From contig CANMJD010000002.1 of the NCBI GenBank assembly GCA_947498155.1, positions 669,829-733,828 on the forward strand: a DNA stretch of 64,000 nucleotides, read 5' to 3'. The stretch is from an uncultured Pseudoruegeria sp. Its GTDB lineage: Bacteria; Pseudomonadota; Alphaproteobacteria; Rhodobacterales; Rhodobacteraceae. Within the stretch, counting starts at the first letter, position 1. Every line of letters starts with the position of its first letter. Positions 16,826 through 25,926 of the stretch are shown piece after piece. A program made the position numbers and the translations under genes. The notes below the pieces were generated by a model. That model worked only from the letters and a program-made list of their open reading frames with translations. It had not been told where the DNA came from and ran no database searches.

Positions 16826-18145
16826 ATGAAACTGACCAAATACCTTCCCCTCGCAGCATTGGTGGCCACGGCCCCTACGCTGGCGATGTCACAAGAGGCC
16901 GCTGCGGCTTCGGATGTGACCCCGTATATCCTGACCACGCTGCTGTTTTTGATCGGTGGCTTCCTCGTTTTCTGGATGGCAGCCGGTTTTGCCATGCTCG
17001 AAGCGGGTCTGGTGCGCTCCAAAAACGTCACCATGCAGCTGACCAAAAACGTCGCGCTGTTTTCGATTGCGGCCATCATGTACTGGCTGGTCGGTTTTAA
17101 CCTGATGTACCCGGGCGACGGCTGGATCATTCCGGGCATCCTGGGCACCTTGTTTGCCCCGACTTCGCTTGAGCCCGTTGGCCTGGCTGCAGATGCAGCA
17201 GCACTGGACTATGCGTCCGTTGGCTCTGACTTCTTCTTCCAGCTGATGTTCTGTGCGACCACGGCCTCTATCGTTTCCGGTACTTTGGCTGAACGCATCA
17301 AACTGTGGCCCTTCCTGATCTTCGTCGCGATCCTGACCGGTATCATCTACCCGATCGAGGCATCCTGGCAGTGGGGCGGCGGCTTCTTGTCTGAAATGGG
17401 CTTCTCCGACTTTGCCGGTTCCACATTGGTTCACGCTGCAGGTGGTTTTGCCGCTCTGGCAGGTGCCCTGATCCTTGGGCCACGTATCGGTAAATACAAA
17501 GAAGGCCGCGTTGTGCCAATGCCGGGTTCCAACCTTGCGCTTGCTACTCTGGGTACATTCATCCTGTGGCTGGGTTGGTTCGGCTTTAACGGTGGTTCGC
17601 AGCTGGCGATGGGCACCGTGGGTGACGTTACCGACGTATCGCGCATCTTTGCCAACACCAATATGGCTGCGGCTGCCGGTGCATTGGTTGCGCTGATTGC
17701 CACACAGGTTCTGTACAAAAAGCCTGACCTTACCATGGTTCTGAACGGCGCTTTGGCGGGTCTCGTTTCCATCACAGCTGGTCCGCTTGACCCCTCCTTG
17801 TTCGGGGCGCTCTGGATCGGTGGTATCGGTGGTGTGATTGTTGTCTTCACCGTACCAATGCTGGACCGTATGAAGATCGATGACGTTGTTGGTGCGATCC
17901 CGGTTCACCTGATTGCAGGTTTCTGGGGCACGCTGGCTGTTCCGTTCTACACAGAAGGCACAAGCTTCGTGACACAAATCATCGGCTTTGCCACCATCGG
18001 CGCCTTTGTGTTTGTTGTCTCGACCGTCGTCTGGGTCATTCTGAAAGGGATCATGGGCATCCGTGTTTCCGAGGAAGACGAGATCAACGGTCTGGATATG
18101 GCGGAACTGGGCATGGAAGCCTATCCGGAATTCCATAAAGGCTGA
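16826..18145 (+). CDS. amtB: Ammonium transporter
   Basis: A protein of 439 residues with a cleavable signal peptide (1-22, ALAMSQ) and eleven membrane helices, as in E. coli AmtB. GFAMLEAGLVRSKN and the signature around FAGSTLVHAAGGFAALAGAL (conserved Asp replaced context and pore His in the VH motif) are visible; the second pore His is in PVHLIAGFWGTLA. It forms a trimer in the inner membrane that moves ammonium and is gated by GlnK from the cytoplasm. It is cotranscribed with glnK and ends before a strong terminator. Confidence 0.96.
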   Translation: MKLTKYLPLAALVATAPTLAMSQEAAAASDVTPYILTTLLFLIGGFLVFWMAAGFAMLEAGLVRSKNVTMQLTKNVALFSIAAIMYWLVGFNLMYPGDGWIIPGILGTLFAPTSLEPVGLAADAAALDYASVGSDFFFQLMFCATTASIVSGTLAERIKLWPFLIFVAILTGIIYPIEASWQWGGGFLSEMGFSDFAGSTLVHAAGGFAALAGALILGPRIGKYKEGRVVPMPGSNLALATLGTFILWLGWFGFNGGSQLAMGTVGDVTDVSRIFANTNMAAAAGALVALIATQVLYKKPDLTMVLNGALAGLVSITAGPLDPSLFGALWIGGIGGVIVVFTVPMLDRMKIDDVVGAIPVHLIAGFWGTLAVPFYTEGTSFVTQIIGFATIGAFVFVVSTVVWVILKGIMGIRVSEEDEINGLDMAELGMEAYPEFHKG

Positions 18146-18173
18146 ATACCCTTCCTATCAGTCTTTACTAACT

Positions 18174-18200
18174 GCCCGGGCGTAAGCGCCCGGGTTTTTT
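18174..18200 (+). terminator. Rho-independent terminator of glnK-amtB
   Basis: CCCGGGCG (18175-18182) pairs with CGCCCGGG (18187-18194) around a TAAG tetraloop, followed by TTTTTTG TTTTT. This is a textbook intrinsic terminator 29 bases after the amtB stop. Confidence 0.95.
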
Positions 18201-18245
18201 GTTTTTGATGGGCGGGTGTCGACGGCATTGTCGAATAAAAGAAAA

Positions 18246-18322
18246 ATGCCTCCGGCGGGGATATTTACATCAAACTGAAAGCTGTATTTTCATTTTGACC
18301 CAAGTATCCCCGCCGGAGGCAT
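18246..18322. repeat. Inverted pair of the dispersed gene-end repeat (REP-like)
   Basis: A perfect 18-bp arm at 18246-18263 (begins ATGCCTCCGGCGGGG) is repeated inverted at 18305-18322. The similarity continues inward: ATATTTACATCAAACTGAAA on one side matches ATACTTGGGTCAAAATGAAA read from the other, so the whole 77 bases can fold on itself. It lies between the convergent amtB and truB genes, after the amtB terminator, and is the only double copy of the family in the window. Confidence 0.9.
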
Positions 18323-18336
18323 ATTGTTCTTTGGCA

Positions 18337-19242
18337 CTATCGGTTGAACACGCGATGCGGGTGTAACTCACCGGATTTATAGGTGCCGACCGCAATGGCT
18401 TGCCCATCGACAGAGGCCCAAGCTTCATCGCCGTATTCTACGTCTGCCGCGAACACCATGCCCGGATTACCGTTGCGCAGCTTGGCCGCACCTTCCGGCG
18501 TGGCGCGTAGTTCGGGCAGATCATCCAGACCCACTTCAAGCGGGTGCAGATATTGATCCAGCCCGTCGGTTTTGGCCAGTGCGTCCAGCGTTTCGATGGA
18601 AATCCCGTCGCTGGTTTCAAAGGGGCCGGACCAAATCCGGCGCAATTCACGCACATGGCCATAACAGCCCAAAGCCGCCCCCAGATCGCGAGCAATCGCG
18701 CGGACATAGCCGCCTTTGCCGCAGGTCATTTCCAGCGTCACATGATCGGCATCCTCGCGGGCGACCATTTCCAGTTCCTCAATCCAGAGAGGGCGGGCAG
18801 CGATGTCAAAATCCTCATCGGCGCGGGCCAGTTTATAGGCGCGTTCGCCATCGATTTTAACGGCTGAAAACTTTGGCGGGATTTGCATGATGTCCCCTCG
18901 AAACGCTTCCAGCGCGGCGCGGATCGCGTCATCGCTCGGACGGGAATCGCTTTGGACAATGACTTCACCCTCGGCGTCATCTGTATTGGTCGCCTGCCCG
19001 AGCCGCACGGTAAAGCGATAGGCTTTTAGCGCATCGGTGATATAGGGCACGGTTTTTGTCGCCTCACCCAAGGCAATCGCCAAAACGCCAGTGGCCTCCG
19101 GGTCCAGAGTCCCGGCGTGACCGGCCTTTTTGGCGTCAAACGCCCAGCGGACCTTGTTCACCACCGCATTTGAGGAAATGCCAGCCGGTTTATCAACCAC
19201 CAACCACCCCGTGATGTCGCGTCCTTTGCGTCTTCGGCCCAT
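18337..19242 (-). CDS. truB: tRNA pseudouridine(55) synthase
   Basis: A protein of 301 residues that makes pseudouridine 55 in the T-loop of tRNAs. The catalytic Asp is residue 47 in [14 protein letters not shown]; other hallmarks are [14 protein letters not shown] at the start, [19 protein letters not shown], and [17 protein letters not shown]-terminal PUA-like part follows with LRNGNPGMV. It is the last gene of a minus-strand unit rbfA - phosphodiester glycosidase - truB. rbfA-truB linkage is common in bacteria; the glycosidase between them is the odd member. The repeat at 18246-18322 sits just downstream. Confidence 0.96.
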   Translation of the reverse strand: MGRRRKGRDITGWLVVDKPAGISSNAVVNKVRWAFDAKKAGHAGTLDPEATGVLAIALGEATKTVPYITDALKAYRFTVRLGQATNTDDAEGEVIVQSDSRPSDDAIRAALEAFRGDIMQIPPKFSAVKIDGERAYKLARADEDFDIAARPLWIEELEMVAREDADHVTLEMTCGKGGYVRAIARDLGAALGCYGHVRELRRIWSGPFETSDGISIETLDALAKTDGLDQYLHPLEVGLDDLPELRATPEGAAKLRNGNPGMVFAADVEYGDEAWASVDGQAIAVGTYKSGELHPHRVFNR

Positions 19243-19308
19243 GTCTATCCCCGGATTTCTGTTGCCACTTTATCAAAGCGTGCCTGCTAGCGCCCCAATC
19301 AGGGGAGG

Positions 19309-20037
19309 TCAACTGTCGCTGACCACGCCGAGGATCACACCCAGCGCCAATCCGCTGTCAAAGCGGCTGATGTCCGGTGCGTAAATGCGCGAGACCTTGG
19401 CATCAAAGAACAGCGCCTGATCAATCCCCAGCCCATCGCGGAAAAACCGTGCGAAACTGTCAAAATTGATGCGGTCATTGGAAATCACAAACACCGCCTG
19501 CTGCCTGTCGTCGCTGACGCCAACACCATTGCGGATCAGGACACTGTCGCTGTCGGGCAAAAATGCAGGGTGCAATGCGCCATCAATCACCAGCATCGGG
19601 CCGGATTGCGTGGCGTAGGTGCAGGCTGGGGGCGCGGCTTTGAAGGCTTGCGTTTCGATGATGTCAAAGCCATCGGGGCGGATGCAAAACACCCCGTTTG
19701 GCACAAGACCGAAATTGCCAAATCCGCCACCATCGGCGATGGCGCTGTATTCCACGCCATCTTCGATATAAAGCCCGACAGGCCGGCGGTCTTCGTGGTA
19801 CATGCCCGCGTTCATCGCAAAAGAGAGGTGCTTGCCGTCCGCCTCCAGATGGCGGTTAACGGCAGGAAAGCCGCCAAACAGCCGGTCCTCTGGGTCGCTG
19901 TGGAACAGGCGCACATCCTCTTGTGTGGTGGCGCTGCAAACCGAATAGCTGTTGCCTTCAAAGCTGCGGATTTCACAGCCCGCCTGCGCGGCGTTGCAAA
20001 ATCCAATTACAGCAATGAACGCAAGGAAGTGCCGCAA
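19309..20037 (-). CDS. Secreted phosphodiester glycosidase family protein (NAGPA/DUF2233-like)
   Basis: A protein of about 242 residues with an N-terminal signal peptide (LRHFLAFIAVIGFCNAAQA) and the NAGPA-type domain: FAMNAGMYHEDRRPVGLYIE, NGVFCIRPDG, QSGPMLVIDG and GVSDDRQQAVFVISN. In animals this family uncovers mannose-6-phosphate; bacterial members probably cleave phosphodiester-linked sugars or act in cell-envelope glycan turnover, but the substrate is unknown. I place the start at TTG 20037, one base after the rbfA stop, because AGAGG lies 7 bases upstream and the signal peptide begins there. The frame is open further into rbfA. Confidence 0.8.
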   Translation of the reverse strand: MRHFLAFIAVIGFCNAAQAGCEIRSFEGNSYSVCSATTQEDVRLFHSDPEDRLFGGFPAVNRHLEADGKHLSFAMNAGMYHEDRRPVGLYIEDGVEYSAIADGGGFGNFGLVPNGVFCIRPDGFDIIETQAFKAAPPACTYATQSGPMLVIDGALHPAFLPDSDSVLIRNGVGVSDDRQQAVFVISNDRINFDSFARFFRDGLGIDQALFFDAKVSRIYAPDISRFDSGLALGVILGVVSDS

Positions 20038-20038
20038 A

Positions 20039-20452
20039 TTATGCCTCTGGGTCGTCGGGTTTCTCAATGTCGCGGCGCACGTTTTCAAGATTGAGCAGCC
20101 GCCGTGTCTCATCCATCCGGTCGTAGGTGTCATCAATCACGAACTTCAGTTCCGGTGCGTGTTTGATTGTCATCTTTTTAGAGACCAGATGGCGCAATTC
20201 ACCTTTGTTGCGACGCAGGGCCTCGAGCATCTCTTCTTTGCCATCGCCGCCAAGGGGCAGCACAAAGGTTGTGGCGATGCGCAAGTCCGGAGAAACGCGG
20301 ACCTCTGTCACGGTGATAGAGATGCGGTTCAGGTCCGGATCATGGACGTCGCCCTTCATCAGGACGTCAGAAAGAGAGCGGCGGATCAATTCGCCGACGC
20401 GGAGTTGGCGCTGCGAAGGTTGCGCGCCGGAGCGGGATGTATTTTTAGCCAT
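20039..20452 (-). CDS. rbfA: Ribosome-binding factor A
   Basis: A protein of 137 residues that helps mature the 5' end of 16S rRNA and is needed for cold adaptation. It has the KH-like fold: [38 protein letters not shown] and [22 protein letters not shown]. There is a short basic N-terminal extension ([10 protein letters not shown]). It heads the unit with the glycosidase and truB, and is divergent from dapB with 102 bases between the starts. Confidence 0.95.
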   Translation of the reverse strand: MAKNTSRSGAQPSQRQLRVGELIRRSLSDVLMKGDVHDPDLNRISITVTEVRVSPDLRIATTFVLPLGGDGKEEMLEALRRNKGELRHLVSKKMTIKHAPELKFVIDDTYDRMDETRRLLNLENVRRDIEKPDDPEA

Positions 20453-20554
20453 AGATTTGCCTTACCCAAGTCCCCCGATATTCGCAACAGGGGCTTTGCC
20501 ATTCAAGCGCGAAGCCGCTACACCCAGCATAAGTAAACCGCAGGAGAACCGCAA

Positions 20555-21364
20555 ATGAGCACCCTTCCCGGAATCGTGATCACTGGGGCCTCTGGCCGCA
20601 TGGGGCAAATGTTGATCAAGGCTGTGCTCGACAGCGATCAGGCCAATCTTGTTGGCGTGCTGGAACGGCCCGGTCATGACTGGATCGGTCGGGACATAGG
20701 CGCTGTTATGGGCGGGGCGCCGATCGGGGTGCTGGTTGAAGATGATCCGCTTGAGGCGTTCGCCCGCGCGCAGGCGGTGATTGATTTCACCTCGCCGGCG
20801 GCGACGGTGCAGTTTACCGCTCTCGCGGCGCAGGCGCGTGCGGTGCATGTGATTGGTACCACGGGGCTGTCGGATGAAGACATGGATAAAATCAGAGCCG
20901 CCGCGCGTCATGCGGTGATCATGCAGGCAGGCAACATGAGCCTTGGTGTGAACCTTCTGATGCAACTGACCAAAAAAGTGGCGCAGGCCTTGGATGCAGA
21001 TTTCGATATTGAAATCGTCGAGGCCCACCACCGGCACAAGGTCGACGCACCGTCGGGTACAGCGCTGATGCTGGGCGAAGCCGCCGCCGAGGGGCGCGGC
21101 GTTGATTTGAACGCGGTGTCGGATCGGGGCCGTGACGGCATCACTGGTGCTCGCACACGCGGGGACATCGGTTTTACCGCCATTCGCGGTGGCGATGTTG
21201 TCGGCGAACATGACGTGATTTTCGCTGCCGATGGCGAGCGCATCGTGCTGCGCCATCTGGCAACGGACCGGCAGATTTTCTCTCGTGGTGCGCTGAAGGC
21301 GGCCCTGTGGGGACAGGACAAAAAGCCGGGTCTGTACAATATGCTGGATGTTCTGGGGCTTTAA
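20555..21364 (+). CDS. dapB: 4-hydroxy-tetrahydrodipicolinate reductase
   Basis: A protein of 269 residues in the diaminopimelate/lysine pathway, reducing hydroxy-tetrahydrodipicolinate with NAD(P)H. The N-terminal nucleotide-binding motif is [17 protein letters not shown] ([10 protein letters not shown], residues 9-18). The family signature [16 protein letters not shown] carries the catalytic His and Lys. [11 protein letters not shown] marks the tetramerisation/substrate domain. It is monocistronic, ending before a hairpin and converging with a dienelactone hydrolase gene. Confidence 0.96.
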   Translation: MSTLPGIVITGASGRMGQMLIKAVLDSDQANLVGVLERPGHDWIGRDIGAVMGGAPIGVLVEDDPLEAFARAQAVIDFTSPAATVQFTALAAQARAVHVIGTTGLSDEDMDKIRAAARHAVIMQAGNMSLGVNLLMQLTKKVAQALDADFDIEIVEAHHRHKVDAPSGTALMLGEAAAEGRGVDLNAVSDRGRDGITGARTRGDIGFTAIRGGDVVGEHDVIFAADGERIVLRHLATDRQIFSRGALKAALWGQDKKPGLYNMLDVLGL

Positions 21365-21396
21365 GCAGCCGTCATAACCGGATTTCAAAGGCGCGG

Positions 21397-21428
21397 GAAC
21401 GACGGCCAAAGGACTTAAGCCGTCGTTC
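21397..21428. terminator. Bidirectional hairpin between dapB and the dienelactone hydrolase gene
   Basis: GAACGACGGC (21397-21406) and GCCGTCGTTC (21419-21428) make a perfect 10-bp stem with a 12-base loop between two convergent genes. There is only a weak T-rich tail on either strand, so termination may be partial. Confidence 0.6.
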
Positions 21429-21454
21429 TGATATTTACCCTGTTCAAATCCGGA

Positions 21455-22342
21455 TCACGCCAGATGTTTTTTGAAATGTGCGATGGTGCGATCCCATGAC
21501 AGTTTTGCCATTTCCTCGTCATAGCGCGGGGTGCTGTCGTTGTGGAAACCGTGGTTAGCGTCTTTATAAATATAGGCCTCGTAAGATTTGTCGTTTGCCT
21601 TCAGCGCTGCCTCATAATCCGGCCAACCGGCATTCACCCTTTCGTCCAGCTCGCCGTAATGCAAAAGCAAAGGCGCTTGAATCTTTGGCACATCTTCGGC
21701 ACTGGCTTGGCGACCATAATAGGGCACCGCTGCCTTTAGTTCGGGATAGGCCACGGCCGCCGCATTGGCGACACCGCCGCCGTAGCAGAAGCCTGTGATT
21801 CCGACATTGCCGGTAGAGCCTTCGTGGTCCATCAGGTATTCGACCGCAGCGAAGAAATCGTTCATCAGTTTCGTACGATCCACCGTGCGTTGCAATTCGC
21901 GCCCTTCGGCATCATTCCCAGGATATCCGCCAACCGAAGACAGACCGTCCGGTGCCAGCGCCATGAACCCGTCTTTGGCCAAGCGACGGGCGACGTCTTC
22001 GATATAAGGGTTTAGGCCGCGGTTTTCGTGCACAACCACAACGGCGGGCAATTTGCCTTCAACACCAGCGGGGCGCACCATATAGCCGCGCACCATCCCA
22101 TGCCCGTTGGGGGAAGGGTATTCGATATACTCCGGTACTATCTCGGGATCGTTAAACGAAACCTGCTCGGCCAAGGCATAGTTGGGCGACATCAGGCCCA
22201 GCACAGTGGTTGCTGTCATACCGGCAACGGTGAATTTCGCCGCGCGTTGCAGGAACTCGCGTTTGGTGATCATGCCGTGGGCATAAAAATCGTAAAGTTG
22301 CAGTAGTTTCGGGTCAAAATCTTTAGCCGTCAGTCGCGTCAT
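21455..22342 (-). CDS. Dienelactone hydrolase family protein
   Basis: A protein of 295 residues with an alpha/beta-hydrolase fold and the DLH triad: Cys186 in GFCYGGG, Asp233 in YGELDERV and His264 in DANHGFH. An N-terminal segment (~22-58) with [24 protein letters not shown] resembles a Tat-like signal but has KR rather than RR, so export is uncertain. The family hydrolyses dienelactone; many members without a catechol pathway nearby have other ester substrates. No aromatic degradation genes adjoin, so I infer only a hydrolase. It is preceded by a 159-base gap. Confidence 0.88.
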   Translation of the reverse strand: MTRLTAKDFDPKLLQLYDFYAHGMITKREFLQRAAKFTVAGMTATTVLGLMSPNYALAEQVSFNDPEIVPEYIEYPSPNGHGMVRGYMVRPAGVEGKLPAVVVVHENRGLNPYIEDVARRLAKDGFMALAPDGLSSVGGYPGNDAEGRELQRTVDRTKLMNDFFAAVEYLMDHEGSTGNVGITGFCYGGGVANAAAVAYPELKAAVPYYGRQASAEDVPKIQAPLLLHYGELDERVNAGWPDYEAALKANDKSYEAYIYKDANHGFHNDSTPRYDEEMAKLSWDRTIAHFKKHLA

Positions 22343-22500
22343 TGTGCGTCTCCCTGTTGGGGCTAGGCCCGTTATCGGTCTCTTAAACCTGACCGAAGCT
22401 TAGCAGATTTTTGCAACTATAGTCGGGAATGAGAGACGGGAGACGTCACATTTACGATAGTAAATCGAGTTAGGGACAAAACGCGGCCGGTGTCGCCGAC

Positions 22501-22680
22501 CTAAAAATCGACAGCCAGCCCCTTTTTCTCCCAGTCGCCATAGCGCACGGGTTCGGGGCCATCGCGCCCGCCGAGTTCAAGCGGGCGGTTCTTTTCGGCC
22601 TCTTTGGCGGCTTCGCGCCGCGCTTCGGCTTCGGCAAGGGCGCGTTTGGCGGCTTCGGGCAGGTCTTTGGGCGCGGTCAT
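22501..22680 (-). CDS. DUF1674 protein, SdhAF4-like succinate dehydrogenase assembly factor
   Basis: A small protein of 59 residues. The C-terminal half ELGGRDGPEPVRYGDWEKKG, ending DF, is the DUF1674/SdhAF4 signature (E-x-GG-x-x-GPEP-x-RYGDWE). In eukaryotes SDHAF4 binds flavinylated SdhA and helps assembly of complex II. The N-terminus is a charged Ala/Glu helix. The start at 22680 is chosen from the family's length; the frame runs on upstream into rsmB on the other strand without similarity. It is divergent from the rsmB-like gene. Confidence 0.88.
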   Translation of the reverse strand: MTAPKDLPEAAKRALAEAEARREAAKEAEKNRPLELGGRDGPEPVRYGDWEKKGLAVDF

Positions 22681-22757
22681 GCGGCTATTCCTTGTGAGAT
22701 GCGTCCCCTTGATATACGGACGAACAGCCTGTGAACAAGTGAGACGAAAGCGCCCCC

Positions 22758-24047
22758 ATGTCCGAAAAACGCCCCGCGACCGGAATTCCTGCCCGCCGAG
22801 CGACGCTCGCCTTGCTGAATGGCGTGTTGGAAAAGGGTCGCCTGCTGTCGGAAATGACAGGTGACAAAGGGCCGTTGGAACGGTTGAAACCGGCTGACAA
22901 GGCCCGCGCACAGCGTCTGGCCACGGAAACCCTGCGCCATATGGAGCAGGCGGATAAGCTGTTGGGGCCGCATTTGCGCAAACGGCCACCTTTGGCAGTA
23001 CATAATGTGCTGCGTCTGGGCACCTATGAAATCTGTGCCGATGGGGCCGCCCCCCATGGGGTGATCAATGATCTGGTCGAGATTGGCGGGCGCGGGCGTC
23101 AGACCCGCCATCAGGCTGGCATGATCAATGCGGTGTTGCGCAAGATCGCCGAAACCGGTCCGGCGCAATGGCCGGATTTGCCGCCGGCAAAGCTGCCCAA
23201 ATGGATGCGCAAACAGATGATTGCCGACTATGGCAAACCCGTGGTCGAAGCGATGGAGGTCGCCCATGACAAAGGTGCGCCGCTGGATATTTCGGTCAAG
23301 ACCGATGCCGAGGGCTGGGCGGCGCGTTTGGGGGGCACGGTATTGCCCACCGGGTCGGTGCGACTGACCGATCAGGGGCAGGTGTCGCAGTTGGCCGGCT
23401 ATGATGAGGGCGGCTGGTGGGTTCAGGATGCAGCGGCGGCTTTGCCCGTACGCTTGCTGGCGCCGCAAAAAGGCGAAAAAGTTTTGGACCTATGCGCTGC
23501 TCCGGGTGGCAAAACCTTGCAAATGGCTGCCGCTGGGGCAGGTGTCACCGCGCTTGATATTTCGGAAACACGCTTGGTGCGGGTGCGCGAAAACCTGCGC
23601 CGTACGGGGCTTTCGGCCCGCATTGTTGCGGGGGACGCGCTTGAATTTAGCGAGGGTGGTTTTGACGCAATACTGCTGGATGCGCCCTGCACCGCCACCG
23701 GCACGATCCGGCGACACCCCGATTTGCCCCACGCCAAGGACAGCAGCGATTTTGCCGCCCTGTTTGAATTGCAGGAACGGATGATCGATCATGCGCTGGG
23801 CTTGCTTGCCCCGAACGGGCGATTGATTTTCTGCACCTGTTCGCTGTTGCCCGATGAAGGTGAAATCCAGATCGAGGATGCGTTGAAGCGCCATCCTGAT
23901 TTGCAGGTTGATTCGGCTGCGATCGCGCAGATGGGCCTTGATCCGGCGTGGAAAACAGCCGAAGGCGGATTGCGGCTGCGGCCTGATTACTGGGCAGAAC
24001 AGGGCGGCATGGACGGGTTTTATATGGCTTGTTTGCACAAGTCCTAA
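22758..24047 (+). CDS. RsmB/NOP family 16S rRNA (cytosine-5)-methyltransferase
   Basis: A protein of 429 residues. The N-terminal ~140 residues are a NusB-like RNA-binding domain (RRATLALLNGVLEKGRLLS, YEICADGAAPHGVINDLVEI). The C-terminal methyltransferase has VLDLCAAPGGKTLQMAA (SAM site), DAPCTATGTIRRHPD (motif IV with the base-release Cys) and FCTCSLLPDEGE (motif VI with the nucleophilic Cys). This arrangement matches RsmB, which methylates C967 of 16S rRNA. It begins a plus-strand series that continues with heparinase, purH and lspA. Confidence 0.94.
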   Translation: MSEKRPATGIPARRATLALLNGVLEKGRLLSEMTGDKGPLERLKPADKARAQRLATETLRHMEQADKLLGPHLRKRPPLAVHNVLRLGTYEICADGAAPHGVINDLVEIGGRGRQTRHQAGMINAVLRKIAETGPAQWPDLPPAKLPKWMRKQMIADYGKPVVEAMEVAHDKGAPLDISVKTDAEGWAARLGGTVLPTGSVRLTDQGQVSQLAGYDEGGWWVQDAAAALPVRLLAPQKGEKVLDLCAAPGGKTLQMAAAGAGVTALDISETRLVRVRENLRRTGLSARIVAGDALEFSEGGFDAILLDAPCTATGTIRRHPDLPHAKDSSDFAALFELQERMIDHALGLLAPNGRLIFCTCSLLPDEGEIQIEDALKRHPDLQVDSAAIAQMGLDPAWKTAEGGLRLRPDYWAEQGGMDGFYMACLHKS

Positions 24048-24158
24048 ACCAAGTTTGCGGCTTTTGTGATTGGGCGGTGACAGGAGCGGTTTTTCGGTCT
24101 TATGATGCATGCCAATAGAGCAGGTTGAAAAAACCGAGAGATAAAAGAGGCACGACAG

Positions 24159-25907
24159 GTGGCCAAGTCCGAGACATTCCGCGCGCGCAAAGAGCGCTGG
24201 ATGAACCGCTATCATGCGCGGGTCAGCACTTTGTCACGGCCTGTCACCGGATTTGTCAGCCAGCCTGAACCGCGTACCATCGGATCGTTTGCCCGCGGAC
24301 GGCAGCTAACCAGCGGAAATTTCCTGTTCGCAGGCTATCTGGTGCAGTCAGAGCTCGACTCGATCTGGGATCTGCCAATCCCTGCCGCGCGCTTTGAGGA
24401 AGAACTACACGGCTTTACATGGCTGGATGATCTGGCCGCGCTGGACAACGCCAAGGCGCGCAATTGTGCGCAGGCCTGGACGCTGGACTGGATCAAACGG
24501 TTCGGTCCGGGCAAGGGCATCGGCTGGACGGCGGATCTGACCGGGCGGCGGCTGATCCGCTGGATCAATCATGCGCTGATCATTCTGAACGGGTTGGACA
24601 ATAAGGGCTCCGCGGCGTTTTTCGCCAGTCTGGCCCAGCAGACCCATTTTCTATCCAAACGCTGGCGCGTCACCCAGCCGGGATTGCCGAAATTCGAAGC
24701 GCTTTGCGGGATGATTTACGCCGGATTGGCGCTTGAAGGGATGGAGCGGCATGTGGTGCCCGCGATCAAGGCTTTGGGGCGAGAATGTCGCGAACAGGTC
24801 AGCAGCGAAGGCGGGGTGTCGACGCGCAATCCCGAAGAACTGCTCGAAGTCTTTACCCTGCTGAACTGGACTGCCGCCGCCCTGTCTGAGGCCGGTAAAA
24901 CACCGCATACCGACCATCTGGAAGCCATCGAGCGCATTGCGCCAACGCTACGTGCCTTGCGCCACAATGACGGCGGTTTGGCGCGTTTTCATGGCGGCGG
25001 GCGCGGGCTTGAGGGAAGGCTGGATCATGCCTTGGCCAATTCCGGCGTGCGCCCCCATGCGAGCCAAGGGTTGTCCATGGGCTATGCGCGCCTGCATGGT
25101 GGGCGGGCCAGTGTGATCATTGATGCCGCCGCCCCGCCACGTGGCTGGGTCAGCCGCGATGGCCATGCTTCGACCCTTGCGTTCGAGATGACCGAAGGAC
25201 GCAGACCTTTGGTGGTGAACTGCGGTTCCGGCGTCAGTTTTGGCGAAACATGGCGACGGGCCGGGCGGGCGACGGCCTCACATTCAACGCTGGGCATTGA
25301 TGGGTATTCTTCTTCGCGCCTTGGAGCCAAAGGCACCATTTCCGAGCGTGACCAATTGTTGCTGACCGATACCCCCAGCAACGTGCGCTATCGCCTGAAC
25401 AGTAGTCCGGCAGGCATGGGGTTCCATGCGGGACATGATGGTTACGTCAAAACCCACGGGCTGACCCATATCCGCCAGCTTGACCTGCGCTTTGACGGGC
25501 GTGAGCTGTCGGGTGAGGACACTTTGGCCATCGTCGAAGAGGCGGATAAACGCCAGTTTGATGTGGCAATGACCCAAAACGGGTTGCAAGGCATTCCCTT
25601 TACCCTGCGATTCCATTTGCACCCGGATGTCGATGCCGAGGTTGATTTGGGTGGGACCGCGGTGTCCCTTGCGCTCAAGAGCGGTGAGATTTGGGTGTTC
25701 AGATACCACGGAAAGGCCGAATTATCGCTCGATCCGTCGGTTTATCTGGAAAAAACGCGATTAAAGCCCCGTGCGACGAAACAAATCGTTCTATCTTGCC
25801 GCGCAATGGATTATGCGACGCGCGTGAACTGGACGTTCGCCATGGCGCAGGAATCCCCGACCGGCATTCGTGATCTGGAGCGTGACGTCCCCTATCTGGA
25901 CGACTGA
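24159..25907 (+). CDS. Heparinase II/III family protein
   Basis: A protein of 582 residues. The N-terminal alpha-helical half ([40 protein letters not shown]) and the C-terminal beta-rich heparinase II/III-like half ([37 protein letters not shown]) are typical of this lyase family. No signal peptide is visible, unlike secreted polysaccharide lyases. In Rhodobacteraceae this gene stands in a housekeeping row next to rsmB and purH; a polysaccharide or cell-envelope role is inferred only from fold. The start is GTG at 24159. The purH start follows 19 bases after its stop. Confidence 0.85.
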   Translation: MAKSETFRARKERWMNRYHARVSTLSRPVTGFVSQPEPRTIGSFARGRQLTSGNFLFAGYLVQSELDSIWDLPIPAARFEEELHGFTWLDDLAALDNAKARNCAQAWTLDWIKRFGPGKGIGWTADLTGRRLIRWINHALIILNGLDNKGSAAFFASLAQQTHFLSKRWRVTQPGLPKFEALCGMIYAGLALEGMERHVVPAIKALGRECREQVSSEGGVSTRNPEELLEVFTLLNWTAAALSEAGKTPHTDHLEAIERIAPTLRALRHNDGGLARFHGGGRGLEGRLDHALANSGVRPHASQGLSMGYARLHGGRASVIIDAAAPPRGWVSRDGHASTLAFEMTEGRRPLVVNCGSGVSFGETWRRAGRATASHSTLGIDGYSSSRLGAKGTISERDQLLLTDTPSNVRYRLNSSPAGMGFHAGHDGYVKTHGLTHIRQLDLRFDGRELSGEDTLAIVEEADKRQFDVAMTQNGLQGIPFTLRFHLHPDVDAEVDLGGTAVSLALKSGEIWVFRYHGKAELSLDPSVYLEKTRLKPRATKQIVLSCRAMDYATRVNWTFAMAQESPTGIRDLERDVPYLDD

Positions 25908-25926
25908 CCCCGTAAGGACCCCATCG

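Noticed and set aside
16889..18136. A 415-codon open frame on the minus strand opposite amtB
   Set aside because: It is the mirror of a membrane protein gene; its composition (rich in Asp, His, Gln, Asn) has no family match and no ribosome site. It is a shadow of amtB codon usage.
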